Part shown: piece by piece, positions 26,297 through 33,279 of the stretch | Numbering within the stretch: position 1 is the stretch's first letter | How the letters are laid out: the number at the start of each line of letters is the position of its first letter | Assembly (NCBI GenBank): GCA_964577055.1 | Contig: CAZNWC010000003.1 | Coordinates: forward strand, 193,999 to 257,998 | Direction: 5' to 3' | Length of the DNA: 64,000 bases | DNA from: PNNG01 sp964577055 | Lineage (GTDB): Bacteria > Bacteroidota > Bacteroidia > UBA7662 | Translations under genes and position numbers: made by a program | The notes under the pieces: model-generated | The model's input: the letters and a program-made list of their open reading frames with translations, nothing else | Database searches by the model: none | Told to the model about the DNA's origin: nothing

Positions 26297-27907
26297 ATGA
26301 CTACGCTAAACAACAACCTCGTTTTCGACCTGCCCAAAGCACGCCCCAACATCATCAAGGTGATTGGTGTGGGTGGGGCTGGCGGCAATGCCGTAAACCA
26401 CATGTACACCTTGGGCATCAAGGATGTAGATTTTTTGGTGACCAACACCGACTACCAAGCGCTCGAAAAAAGCGCTGTACCCCACCGCATTCAGCTGGGC
26501 CCATCGCTCACCGAAGGGCGGGGCGCTGGCAACCAGCCCGAAATTGGCCGGAATGCCGCCATTGAAAACATTGAAGATGTAAAAGTGCACCTCGGCAAAG
26601 AAACCCGCATGGTATTCGTTACGGCCGGCATGGGTGGTGGTACGGGTACAGGTGCGGCTCCTGTGATTGCGCAGGCTTGCCGCGAATTGGGCATCCTCAC
26701 CGTGGGCATCGTTACGCTTCCGTTTAATTTTGAAGGCCGCAAGCGCCGCGAACAAGCCGAGCGTGGTTTGGATGAGATGCGCCAGCATTGCGACACCACC
26801 TTGGTGATCAGCAACGACAAAGTGCGTGAAATTTACGGCAACCTCGCCTTCGACAAGGCCTTTGCCCGTGCCGACGATGTGTTGGCCACAGCCGCCAAGG
26901 GCATTGCCGAAATCATTACGGTGGAAGGTTATGTAAACGTGGACTTTGCCGACGTGAAAAACGTGCTGGAAGCCAGTGGCAAAGCCGTAATGGGCAGCGC
27001 TGTGGCCGAAGGCGAAGGTCGCGCCCTGCGTGCCGTGGAAGAAGCCCTGGCATCGCCGCTGTTGAGCGACAACGACATCACCGGTGCCCGCAGCATCCTG
27101 CTCAACATCAGTTCAGGTGCCGATCAAATCACCCTCGACGAAATCGGCGAAATCAACGACTATGTGCAAGACATTGCCGGTGGCGATACCGACATCATTT
27201 GGGGTAACTGCACCGACGAATCGCTCGAAAACGGCATCCGCGTGACCGTGATTGCGACCGGTTTTGCAGGTGGTCAGCAACTCGCCCGCAAGGTAATGTC
27301 GCTGGCCGACGAAAAGCCCGCTGCTGCGCCTGCCGTTGCGCCCGCTCCCAAGCCGGTAAACACCGTCCGCGACGGCCGCGAGCTCACCATCCACACCCTC
27401 GACACCCAGGCTGCTGCGCCTGCTGCACCAGCACCCGCCGAGCCAGCTGCGCCTGCCCAGCCCGAGTTGTTTGAGATGGAGCTGAAGGTAAAGGGCGAAA
27501 CCCCTGCACCTGCCCCCGCACCGCAGGCCGAGCCCGTAAACGAACCCAAGGTGGTGAAATCGTTGTACGAGAACTTTGAAGACCCCGCCAACATCAGCAC
27601 CATCGATGTGGCCGAAAATACCGTTGCCGAAGCCGAGCCACGCAGCTTCAACGACATGCTGTCGAAGTCGCTGCAGCGCATCCAAACCCTCCGCGGCATG
27701 AACACCGTACGCCGGGTAGATGCCAATGAGTTGGAGAGCCTCGAAAAGCAGCCTGCCTATATGCGCCGCGGCGTCGACCTCGATCCGGTTGCCCACAGCA
27801 GCGAGCCCACGGTGAGCCGCTACACCCTCAGCAACCAGCAGGGCGAAGAAAACAAGCGCCCCGAAATCCGCCCCAACAACTCCTTCCTCCACGACAACGT
27901 GGACTAA
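26297..27907 (+). CDS. ftsZ: Cell division GTPase FtsZ
   Basis: The 536-residue tubulin homologue has the GTP loop GMGGGTGTGAAP (residues 111-122) and the T7 synergy region NVDFADVKNVL. A low-complexity Ala/Pro linker of about 150 residues (from roughly 330) makes it longer than the 380-400 residues of proteobacterial FtsZ. The last residues SFLHDNVD are the conserved tail of Bacteroidota FtsZ, thought to contact FtsA. It builds the Z-ring and closes the operon; a rho-independent terminator follows within 30 bases. Confidence 0.97.
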   Translation: MTTLNNNLVFDLPKARPNIIKVIGVGGAGGNAVNHMYTLGIKDVDFLVTNTDYQALEKSAVPHRIQLGPSLTEGRGAGNQPEIGRNAAIENIEDVKVHLGKETRMVFVTAGMGGGTGTGAAPVIAQACRELGILTVGIVTLPFNFEGRKRREQAERGLDEMRQHCDTTLVISNDKVREIYGNLAFDKAFARADDVLATAAKGIAEIITVEGYVNVDFADVKNVLEASGKAVMGSAVAEGEGRALRAVEEALASPLLSDNDITGARSILLNISSGADQITLDEIGEINDYVQDIAGGDTDIIWGNCTDESLENGIRVTVIATGFAGGQQLARKVMSLADEKPAAAPAVAPAPKPVNTVRDGRELTIHTLDTQAAAPAAPAPAEPAAPAQPELFEMELKVKGETPAPAPAPQAEPVNEPKVVKSLYENFEDPANISTIDVAENTVAEAEPRSFNDMLSKSLQRIQTLRGMNTVRRVDANELESLEKQPAYMRRGVDLDPVAHSSEPTVSRYTLSNQQGEENKRPEIRPNNSFLHDNVD

Positions 27908-27932
27908 GCGAGCTTTTACTATCCTGACGATG

Positions 27933-27961
27933 AAGCCCTGGCAAAAAGCCGGGGCTTTTTG
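27933..27961 (+). terminator. Rho-independent terminator of the dcw operon
   Basis: Ten-base arms (AAGCCCTGGC / GCCGGGGCTT, one G-T pair) with loop AAAAA are followed by a T-run. It lies 25 bases after the ftsZ stop. Confidence 0.85.
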
Positions 27962-27962
27962 T

Positions 27963-28263
27963 ATTCAAAATTCAAAATTCAAGATTCAAAAGGGGCTGCA
28001 GCTGCGCTGCAGGGGGAATTCGGGATTTGCCATTTGAAATTCGCGATTTGTGATTGGCCTTCAGCTGCGCTGCAGGCAAATACCCCTCCATGCGGACCAT
28101 AAATTTGGTCTAACCCCAAATTTTCTGCGTTCCAAAATGTATCGTCCTTCTCCCCTGGAGAAGGATAAGAGGATGAGGCCTTCTCAGGCTTTTGTATTCA
28201 AAATTCAAGATTCAAAAGGGGGCTGCAGCTGCGCTGCAGGGGGTTCAAAGTTCAAAGTTCAAG
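27963..28263. repeat. Heptamer-phased repeats and triplicated palindrome after ftsZ
   Basis: The 569-base gap between ftsZ and the TPR gene holds no convincing gene. Strict 7-base tandem units occur: ATTCAAA x4 (27963-27990), five degenerate units of the GGGATTT/GCCATTT type (28022-28056), ATTCAAA/G x3 (28196-28216) and GTTCAAA/G x3 (28243-28263). A 17-base palindrome, CTGCAGC-TGC-GCTGCAG, follows two of the arrays (27996-28012 and 28223-28239) and recurs with one change at 28059-28075. Confidence 0.75.
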
Positions 28264-28476
28264 TTGAGCGCAGCGAAATCCCGCAAGGCGGGGGTTCAAA
28301 GGGGAGTGTGTTTGGGATTCGGGGTTTGCCATTCCGTTAGCGTCTACCCCCTTTTGAACTCCTCATTTCACACAGCCATCAAACGATTTACATCTTCAGA
28401 TGCGTTTGGTTGAACACAGCATTGCTGACGCTAATTTGCAGCCCAATGTTGAATTGCTGTGTTAATGGCAGCAAAA

Positions 28477-29835
28477 TCAATCATCAAAGTTTATCTCCTC
28501 GTCCCATTCATAGAGCAAGTCGCTAATATCGTATCCCAAACCGGCAGCTTTCATAGCCATTTTTCTTGCTTCATGCACATTCCCCAATTGGTAATATAGA
28601 ATAACGGCCTTATTGAAATAGGCAGCACTATTTTCTGGGTTATATTTCAAATACGTATCAAAGTCGGCCAAAGCGGCACAGGCATTTTTTAATTGAAGAT
28701 GGCAGTAGCCTCGTTCGAAATAGGCATCTTTTATTTCAGGATGCAGGTCGATGGAGGCGTTAAAAAGTACGAGCGCTTCTTTGTATTTTTCTTCCTCGTA
28801 GAGGTTTAACCCGTAGCCGTAAATCTTCAAGGTTTCAACCGTATCAGCCCTATTGATATAGGTTTGGTACTGCTCATTGGCTGCTTTTAGCCCCTTCCAG
28901 GCATAGAGGTTAATGGTTTCAAAAAGCAGCCTCGTTTTGATGTCAGCACTATCTGTCTCAAGTAATTTCATGCGCTTTAGGTCCCTTGCGGCTTTGCGGT
29001 AGTTTCCAGTGGCCATATGTATTTGACAGCTAATCTCGTATGACATCCAATTGTGGCCAAGGTTAAGCGTGTACTGATCCAAATAATGCTTTGCATTTTC
29101 ATAGTCTCCTATTTTTATAAATATCGAGGCAAGAGCGACAAAATCAGATTTGAAAGCATCGGGCATTTTGAGATAAGCAATGAAATCGTTCGCAGCGCCT
29201 TGGTAGTCCTTTTTCCAATACCTTGCATATGCTCGATCGCGATTGAATAAGGTAGGTACATTGAATTTTTCTATCAGCATGGTAAATGCCTTCTCTGCTC
29301 CTTCATAGTCTTCAATGCCAAATAAATAATTACCTTTGGTAATCATCACAAGAATGGGGTCAATGGCAAGTTTTTCCGCTTTTGCAATCCAATCTGCTGC
29401 CTCATTGTACTGTTCCAATGCTATGTAGCTGTCGGCCAATGCCAGTGGAATGTCTAAATTATTTGAATCAAGTTGAAACGCTTTTGAGTAATCAGAAATG
29501 GCTGATTTTTCTTCAAATAAACGGCTATATGCCTTGCCTCGACCGAACCAGGCATCTGGCTTTGAGCTATCGAGCGACAGGCAAATACTGAAATCCTCTA
29601 TTGCCCCCTGATAATCATAAAGCCTAAGCTTTATTTTTCCTCTTAGTTCAAAAAAATCGGTTGCACTATCAGACAATACAATTGCCTCATTCAAATACGA
29701 AAGAGCCCGGTCGAATTCTTCTAACTCAAATAAAACTTGAGCAGTTCGGAAATTGGTTTGATCACATGGTTGCGCTACAGCTGTAGATGCAAACAAAAGG
29801 ATTGTTATGATTGGGATTGAGAGTTTGTTTTTCAT
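28477..29835 (-). CDS. Secreted tetratricopeptide-repeat protein
   Basis: The 452-residue protein begins MKNKLSIPIITILLFASTAVAQ, a signal peptide. At least eight TPR units follow, for example SYLNEAIVLSDSATDFFELRGKI..., AIEDFSICLSLDSSKPDAWFGRG and a C-terminal ALADFDTYLKYNPENSAAYFNKAV. TPR proteins are protein-protein scaffolds; no catalytic domain is visible, so the partner is unknown. GC content is visibly lower than in the dcw operon. It starts 11 bases after the stop of the 124-residue gene and so appears to be the last gene of the metK unit. Confidence 0.85.
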   Translation of the reverse strand: MKNKLSIPIITILLFASTAVAQPCDQTNFRTAQVLFELEEFDRALSYLNEAIVLSDSATDFFELRGKIKLRLYDYQGAIEDFSICLSLDSSKPDAWFGRGKAYSRLFEEKSAISDYSKAFQLDSNNLDIPLALADSYIALEQYNEAADWIAKAEKLAIDPILVMITKGNYLFGIEDYEGAEKAFTMLIEKFNVPTLFNRDRAYARYWKKDYQGAANDFIAYLKMPDAFKSDFVALASIFIKIGDYENAKHYLDQYTLNLGHNWMSYEISCQIHMATGNYRKAARDLKRMKLLETDSADIKTRLLFETINLYAWKGLKAANEQYQTYINRADTVETLKIYGYGLNLYEEEKYKEALVLFNASIDLHPEIKDAYFERGYCHLQLKNACAALADFDTYLKYNPENSAAYFNKAVILYYQLGNVHEARKMAMKAAGLGYDISDLLYEWDEEINFDD

Positions 29836-29846
29836 GACGTTGATTT

Positions 29847-30221
29847 TTAAGAATTTGATTTAAAATTTTTGGTGGGGAAGACATAAATGAAACTGTCTTC
29901 CCGGTTGCTTAGATAAGCGCGCCGAATCAAGCCAATATGCTGGCTAGCCATGCCTTCTAAAGCCCTGTAGTTTCGAGTGCATTGGCCAGGGTAGGAGCCT
30001 GAGGTTGGAAAAATTCCGAACTGAGTCCTGATCAAAAGCGGCAATCGGTCGTCGGCACTGCAAAAGGTTTCATCGGCTACCAAATCGTAAGCCAATGGCT
30101 TCAGATGCACAGGCCCCGGCAAGTAGTACAGGTACTTGAACTTGCGGTAATGGGCCAGCTGCTCGTGCAGACCAGCCAGCCCATTGGCAATACAAATCAC
30201 AGCTGTAGGATCAACTATCAT
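29847..30221 (-). CDS. Uncharacterised 124-residue protein of the metK unit
   Basis: I do not recognise this protein. It starts MIVDPTAVICIANGLAG, has no signal peptide, and is rich in aromatic residues in the middle (HYRKFKYLYYLPGPVHLKPL). Three cysteines are scattered. I chose the ATG at 30221, which overlaps the upstream gene by 11 bases; ATG at 30245 would add eight residues. The close packing with its neighbours suggests one transcript, perhaps one complex or pathway, but no function can be assigned. Confidence 0.55.
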   Translation of the reverse strand: MIVDPTAVICIANGLAGLHEQLAHYRKFKYLYYLPGPVHLKPLAYDLVADETFCSADDRLPLLIRTQFGIFPTSGSYPGQCTRNYRALEGMASQHIGLIRRAYLSNREDSFIYVFPTKNFKSNS

Positions 30222-30639
30222 AACTTTCGAGATAATGAGGTGCACTCATCTGAATAGGCTGACCAGCTGCATTCAACAAAGTGCCACCCTGGGGGATGCT
30301 TTTGTTGGGGAAAAGCCCTTCTTCTGTAAAATAGATGGCGTCGGTTGGGCCCAGTACCAGGCAGCAAGGCAATTTTAAGTCATCGTGTACATGTTGCCCT
30401 ACTGCGACCAGGGTTTTCCTGAAATCTTCATCGTGTTGCAACTCAGCATAGGTGCGTACTTCTTCATGTGGAATTCCAACAACCAGGCCATTGGAGGAAT
30501 CGTTTGGTTCAGTGCCTAACTGCAGCTGAATGGGCAACTGCTGGTATAAAGCATAACCTCTCTTTACAATGAGGTAAGGAAACATGCCATAGCCTTCGGG
30601 AAATGGCACGCTTCGGCTGCGTGAAATGTCGTTTGTCAT
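30211..30639 (-). CDS. Uncharacterised 142-residue protein of the metK unit
   Basis: Family not recognised. The sequence is soluble, with a beta-rich look (FPYLIVKRGYALYQQLPIQLQLG), a central HDEDFRKTLVAVGQHVHDDLKLPCC and a C-terminal TDAIYFTEEGLFPNKSIPQGG. A CC pair occurs here and also in the 138-residue protein two positions upstream (HCCMHF), which may be chance. It lies 87 bases after that gene, across a hairpin, and overlaps the next gene by 11 bases. Confidence 0.6.
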   Translation of the reverse strand: MTNDISRSRSVPFPEGYGMFPYLIVKRGYALYQQLPIQLQLGTEPNDSSNGLVVGIPHEEVRTYAELQHDEDFRKTLVAVGQHVHDDLKLPCCLVLGPTDAIYFTEEGLFPNKSIPQGGTLLNAAGQPIQMSAPHYLESYDS

Positions 30640-30666
30640 AGATTAAAAATTTAAGTGAAAATTTGG

Positions 30667-30704
30667 GCATAGGCGTGGCCCGACATGCAGGATCATGCCT
30701 ATGC
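30667..30704 (-). other. Intercistronic hairpin in the metK unit
   Basis: Perfect eight-base arms GCATAGGC/GCCTATGC enclose a 22-base loop in the gap between two small genes. No T-run follows on the minus strand, so an RNA-processing or stability element is more likely than a terminator. Confidence 0.45.
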
Positions 30705-30726
30705 AAACAATAGATGTTAATAGATT

Positions 30727-31143
30727 TTAGAGGTCGATGTAGTAAACGTCCGACGTGTTCCGCGGGATATCGCGGCATACAAAGCCGCCTTCTTCGGGAA
30801 TGTGTTCAATGAGGTCGAAGGCTTCGCAGTCTTTCGGTAGACCTTCGAAAATGAGTGTGAACCAGTATGGTGAAGGGCTTACTTTCAACCAAGTGGGGTA
30901 CATGGGGATGTTGATGGCGTGCTGCAGTTTGGCAACCGGACCACCCACTTTGGGCAGCAAAATGGTACTGGGCCAGATGCGAACCAGGGAGAAGGCCGAT
31001 TCGAAATGCATGCAGCAGTGTACTACCACCTGGCTCTCGTTGCGTCGTTCTACCTTGTGCCGCAGTTTTTTTCGCAAGTCTTCAGAAATCTCCACTTCCA
31101 CTTTTTCGATTTCGACGATTTCGGTGGTCATGGTGGTTTTCAT
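30727..31143 (-). CDS. Uncharacterised 138-residue protein coupled to metK
   Basis: The protein starts MKTTMTTEIVEIEKVEVEIS, followed by a charged helix (LRKKLRHKVERR). A mixed region ends FTLIFEGLPKDCEAFDLIEHIPEEGGFVCRD and DVYYIDL, which looks like a small beta-sandwich edge. I cannot name the family. ATG at 31143 forms an ATGA overlap with the metK stop, so the two are probably translated together; the longer frame from 31227 lies wholly inside metK. Direct coupling to SAM synthetase is unusual. Confidence 0.7.
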   Translation of the reverse strand: MKTTMTTEIVEIEKVEVEISEDLRKKLRHKVERRNESQVVVHCCMHFESAFSLVRIWPSTILLPKVGGPVAKLQHAINIPMYPTWLKVSPSPYWFTLIFEGLPKDCEAFDLIEHIPEEGGFVCRDIPRNTSDVYYIDL

Positions 31144-32396
31144 AACACACCTCCTTCCTTTGCTTTTTGCAGTTGGATGGCTAAGTCGTTTCCTTCCCAA
31201 GAGAAAAGCTGAGGGCTGCGCTCGCAAGTTTCGCCAGAGGCGTTGTGAAAAGTTTGGCTAACGGTTTGGGGGGCTCTTCCAAAGTGACCGTTTGCCGCTG
31301 TAGGCAGGTATTTGGGGCTTTGTAAATCGAGCAATTCGATGATGCCGGCTGGACTCAAATCGAGCTCTTGTAAAAGCCAGCTGCTCAGTAGTTCAAGATC
31401 CACACGTTCCGTTCCGCGGGCATCGAGGTACAGGCCAATGGGTTGTGCCAAACCAATGGCATAGCTTAGCTGCACCAACAATTCATCGGCCAGGCCAGCC
31501 GCTACCACATTGCGGGCAATGTAACGGGCCACATAAGCTGCCGAACGGTCGACTTTACTGGGGTCTTTGCCCGAAAAGGCACCGCCACCATGCGCGCCGT
31601 GACCGCCATAGGTATCTACAATGATCTTGCGGCCTGTCAATCCCGTATCCACAGCTGGTCCACCCAAGGTAAAACTGCCCGATGGATTGATGTGAAATTG
31701 AATTGGTTGCTTTTCCCAAACAGCACGCACCTCGGGCGATAACTTGGCAACGAATGCGGGAATGACTTGGCTCAGTACATCTTGCCTCAATTGTTCTTGT
31801 GAAATGGGCTGGTGTTGGGTGCTGATTACTACCGTTTCAACCGCTTGTGGCCGGCCTTTGGCATCCTGTACAATGGTTACTTGCGATTTGGCATCGGGCA
31901 AGAGGTAAGGCAACCGATGGGTGGTGCGGGCCAGCTCCAGTTCACGCAATAGGTCACGGGCCAGCACATAGCTTAATGGCAACAATTCGGGGGTTTGGCG
32001 GCAGGCATAACCAAACATGATGCCCTGATCGCCTGCTCCCAAAGCTTTGCCGGCGCTTTGCTCCACGGCTTGGTTGATCTCGGGGCTTTGCTGTTGCAGC
32101 AGCACCAAGATGTTGCAGCTGTCGGCATCAAAACCATGGCCAGGCGCGGTATAGCCAATGTACCGAATGGTTTGGCGGACAACTGCCTCTACATCAATTT
32201 GCGCGCGACTGTGGATTTCACCTGCCACCACCACCTGGTTTTTGGTGACCAAGGTTTCCACAGCCACCCGGGCATGTGGGTCAAAAGCGAGGTAATGATC
32301 AAGCAAGGCATCCGATATTTGATCGGCTACTTTGTCGGGGTGTCCGGCCGAAACGGCCTCAGAAGAGAATCTTCTGCCTTGAAATGCGTTTTCCAT
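31140..32396 (-). CDS. metK: S-adenosylmethionine synthetase
   Basis: The 418-residue enzyme has SAGHPDKVADQISDALLD at the N-terminus, the GAGDQGIMFGYA hexapeptide region and the phosphate-binding GGGAFSGKDPSKVDRSAAYVARY. It makes SAM from ATP and methionine. The leader is about 150 bases long and structured, and three small unknown genes and a TPR gene follow on the same strand. The catalytic motifs look intact, so this may be the housekeeping copy; whether a second metK exists elsewhere cannot be told. Confidence 0.95.
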   Translation of the reverse strand: MENAFQGRRFSSEAVSAGHPDKVADQISDALLDHYLAFDPHARVAVETLVTKNQVVVAGEIHSRAQIDVEAVVRQTIRYIGYTAPGHGFDADSCNILVLLQQQSPEINQAVEQSAGKALGAGDQGIMFGYACRQTPELLPLSYVLARDLLRELELARTTHRLPYLLPDAKSQVTIVQDAKGRPQAVETVVISTQHQPISQEQLRQDVLSQVIPAFVAKLSPEVRAVWEKQPIQFHINPSGSFTLGGPAVDTGLTGRKIIVDTYGGHGAHGGGAFSGKDPSKVDRSAAYVARYIARNVVAAGLADELLVQLSYAIGLAQPIGLYLDARGTERVDLELLSSWLLQELDLSPAGIIELLDLQSPKYLPTAANGHFGRAPQTVSQTFHNASGETCERSPQLFSWEGNDLAIQLQKAKEGGVL

Positions 32397-32479
32397 GTGG
32401 TAAAAATTTAAAGGTTAAACATTACCACCAAGAAGACGTGAAGAAAGTACTGGGTCATGCGTAGTTTATATTTGACGGT

Positions 32480-32549
32480 ACGTCCTCATCGTTTTACCAC
32501 CGTGGCGTTTGCGCGCTCGGTTGGTACCCTTTGGGGGTTCTTGATGATG
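32480..32549 (-). ncRNA. Structured metK leader, SAM-clan riboswitch-like candidate
   Basis: Read on the minus strand from the predicted transcript start, a three-way junction can be drawn. P1 is TCATC (32547-32543) with GATGA (32490-32486). P2 is ACCC/GGGT around 32538-32526. P3 is ACCAACCG (32525-32518) with CGGTGGT (32502-32496), with an inner GCG/CGC pair. The order ATCAAGA, CAACC, GGTG...TAA, GATGAGGA recalls conserved strands of the SAM-I/SAM-IV clan. P2 is much shorter than in SAM-I and no P4 is evident, so this would be a divergent member or an unrelated leader. Confidence 0.35.
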
Positions 32550-32552
32550 ATG

Positions 32553-32560
32553 CAAAGATA
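32553..32560 (-). promoter_or_regulatory. Bacteroidota -7 box of metK
   Basis: Minus-strand TATCTTTG is a perfect TAnnTTTG box. It places the transcript start at about 32546-32549, exactly at the 5' strand of the leader's P1 helix and about 150 bases before the metK ATG. Confidence 0.6.
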
Positions 32561-32704
32561 AAGGGGAGAATTAAAATCTCTAGCAGATAGCTTATATTTT
32601 TATTCTTCCTATAAATACTTACCCAAAGACTCAGGTGCTTTTTTGCAAGAATCAGCTAAACTTTACTAGAATATTATTAGTGGAGAGTAAGGCTGTTGAA
32701 TACA

Positions 32705-32995
32705 TTAGGTTTCCTCTATGATGTAATTATTTGGCGGCCTCTTAATACCCATATGCTCCTCCATATAGTATTGTAGCATCTCTAAATTCTCTTTGTCCTC
32801 AGGCATTGACGCAAGTACATAATTAAAAAACTCTCTAAGCTGGCATTCTTCGTTCATCATGTATGAAAAAAAGGAGCAATCAGAATGATTCACTTTGAAT
32901 ATCTTGAAGTAGTCAGCCGAAAAACCCAAATAGCGTTCAAAGTATTCGTTCACGTTGGCTGCTGATTCTGCATCCCATCTTTTGGTATCATACAT
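32705..32995 (-). CDS. Hypothetical 96-residue protein, probably the remnant of a longer gene
   Basis: The frame MYDTKRWDAESAANVNEYFERY...NNYIIEET has a natural amino-acid composition and helical character, but no family is recognised. Upstream the same frame continues sensibly through EAQVVEDI to an in-frame TGA (33031-33029), preceded by TTCDINDMAH. Across a run of four T (33080-33083) another frame continues as EINDYLVALNK. This suggests a gene broken by a nonsense change and a frameshift. The region is markedly AT-richer than the genes on either side. Confidence 0.4.
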   Translation of the reverse strand: MYDTKRWDAESAANVNEYFERYLGFSADYFKIFKVNHSDCSFFSYMMNEECQLREFFNYVLASMPEDKENLEMLQYYMEEHMGIKRPPNNYIIEET

Positions 32996-33279
32996 GATAT
33001 CCTCTACGACTTGTGCTTCTTTCGTGAGTCAATGAGCCATGTCGTTGATATCGCAGGTTGTAATGGCTTGGTGGATACGTTTTATTTAATGCTACAAGGT
33101 AGTCGTTAATTTCCCGCCGATTATCACATTATAAGAAGTAATATTATAGGGCTTAATTGAATTATTGAGGGCGGCTGTTGCATGTGAATCGGCCATGGAT
33201 ATCAATCCCAGGTAGATGCTTGTATTCTCAAAACAAATCGAATGTTTATCTCTCCGCCGCAAGTACCAACCCGTCTCCA

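Noticed and set aside
28050..28413. Frames of 73-96 codons in the ftsZ-TPR gap
   Set aside because: They translate the heptamer arrays and palindromes (KIQDSKGG-type strings) and are not coding-like.
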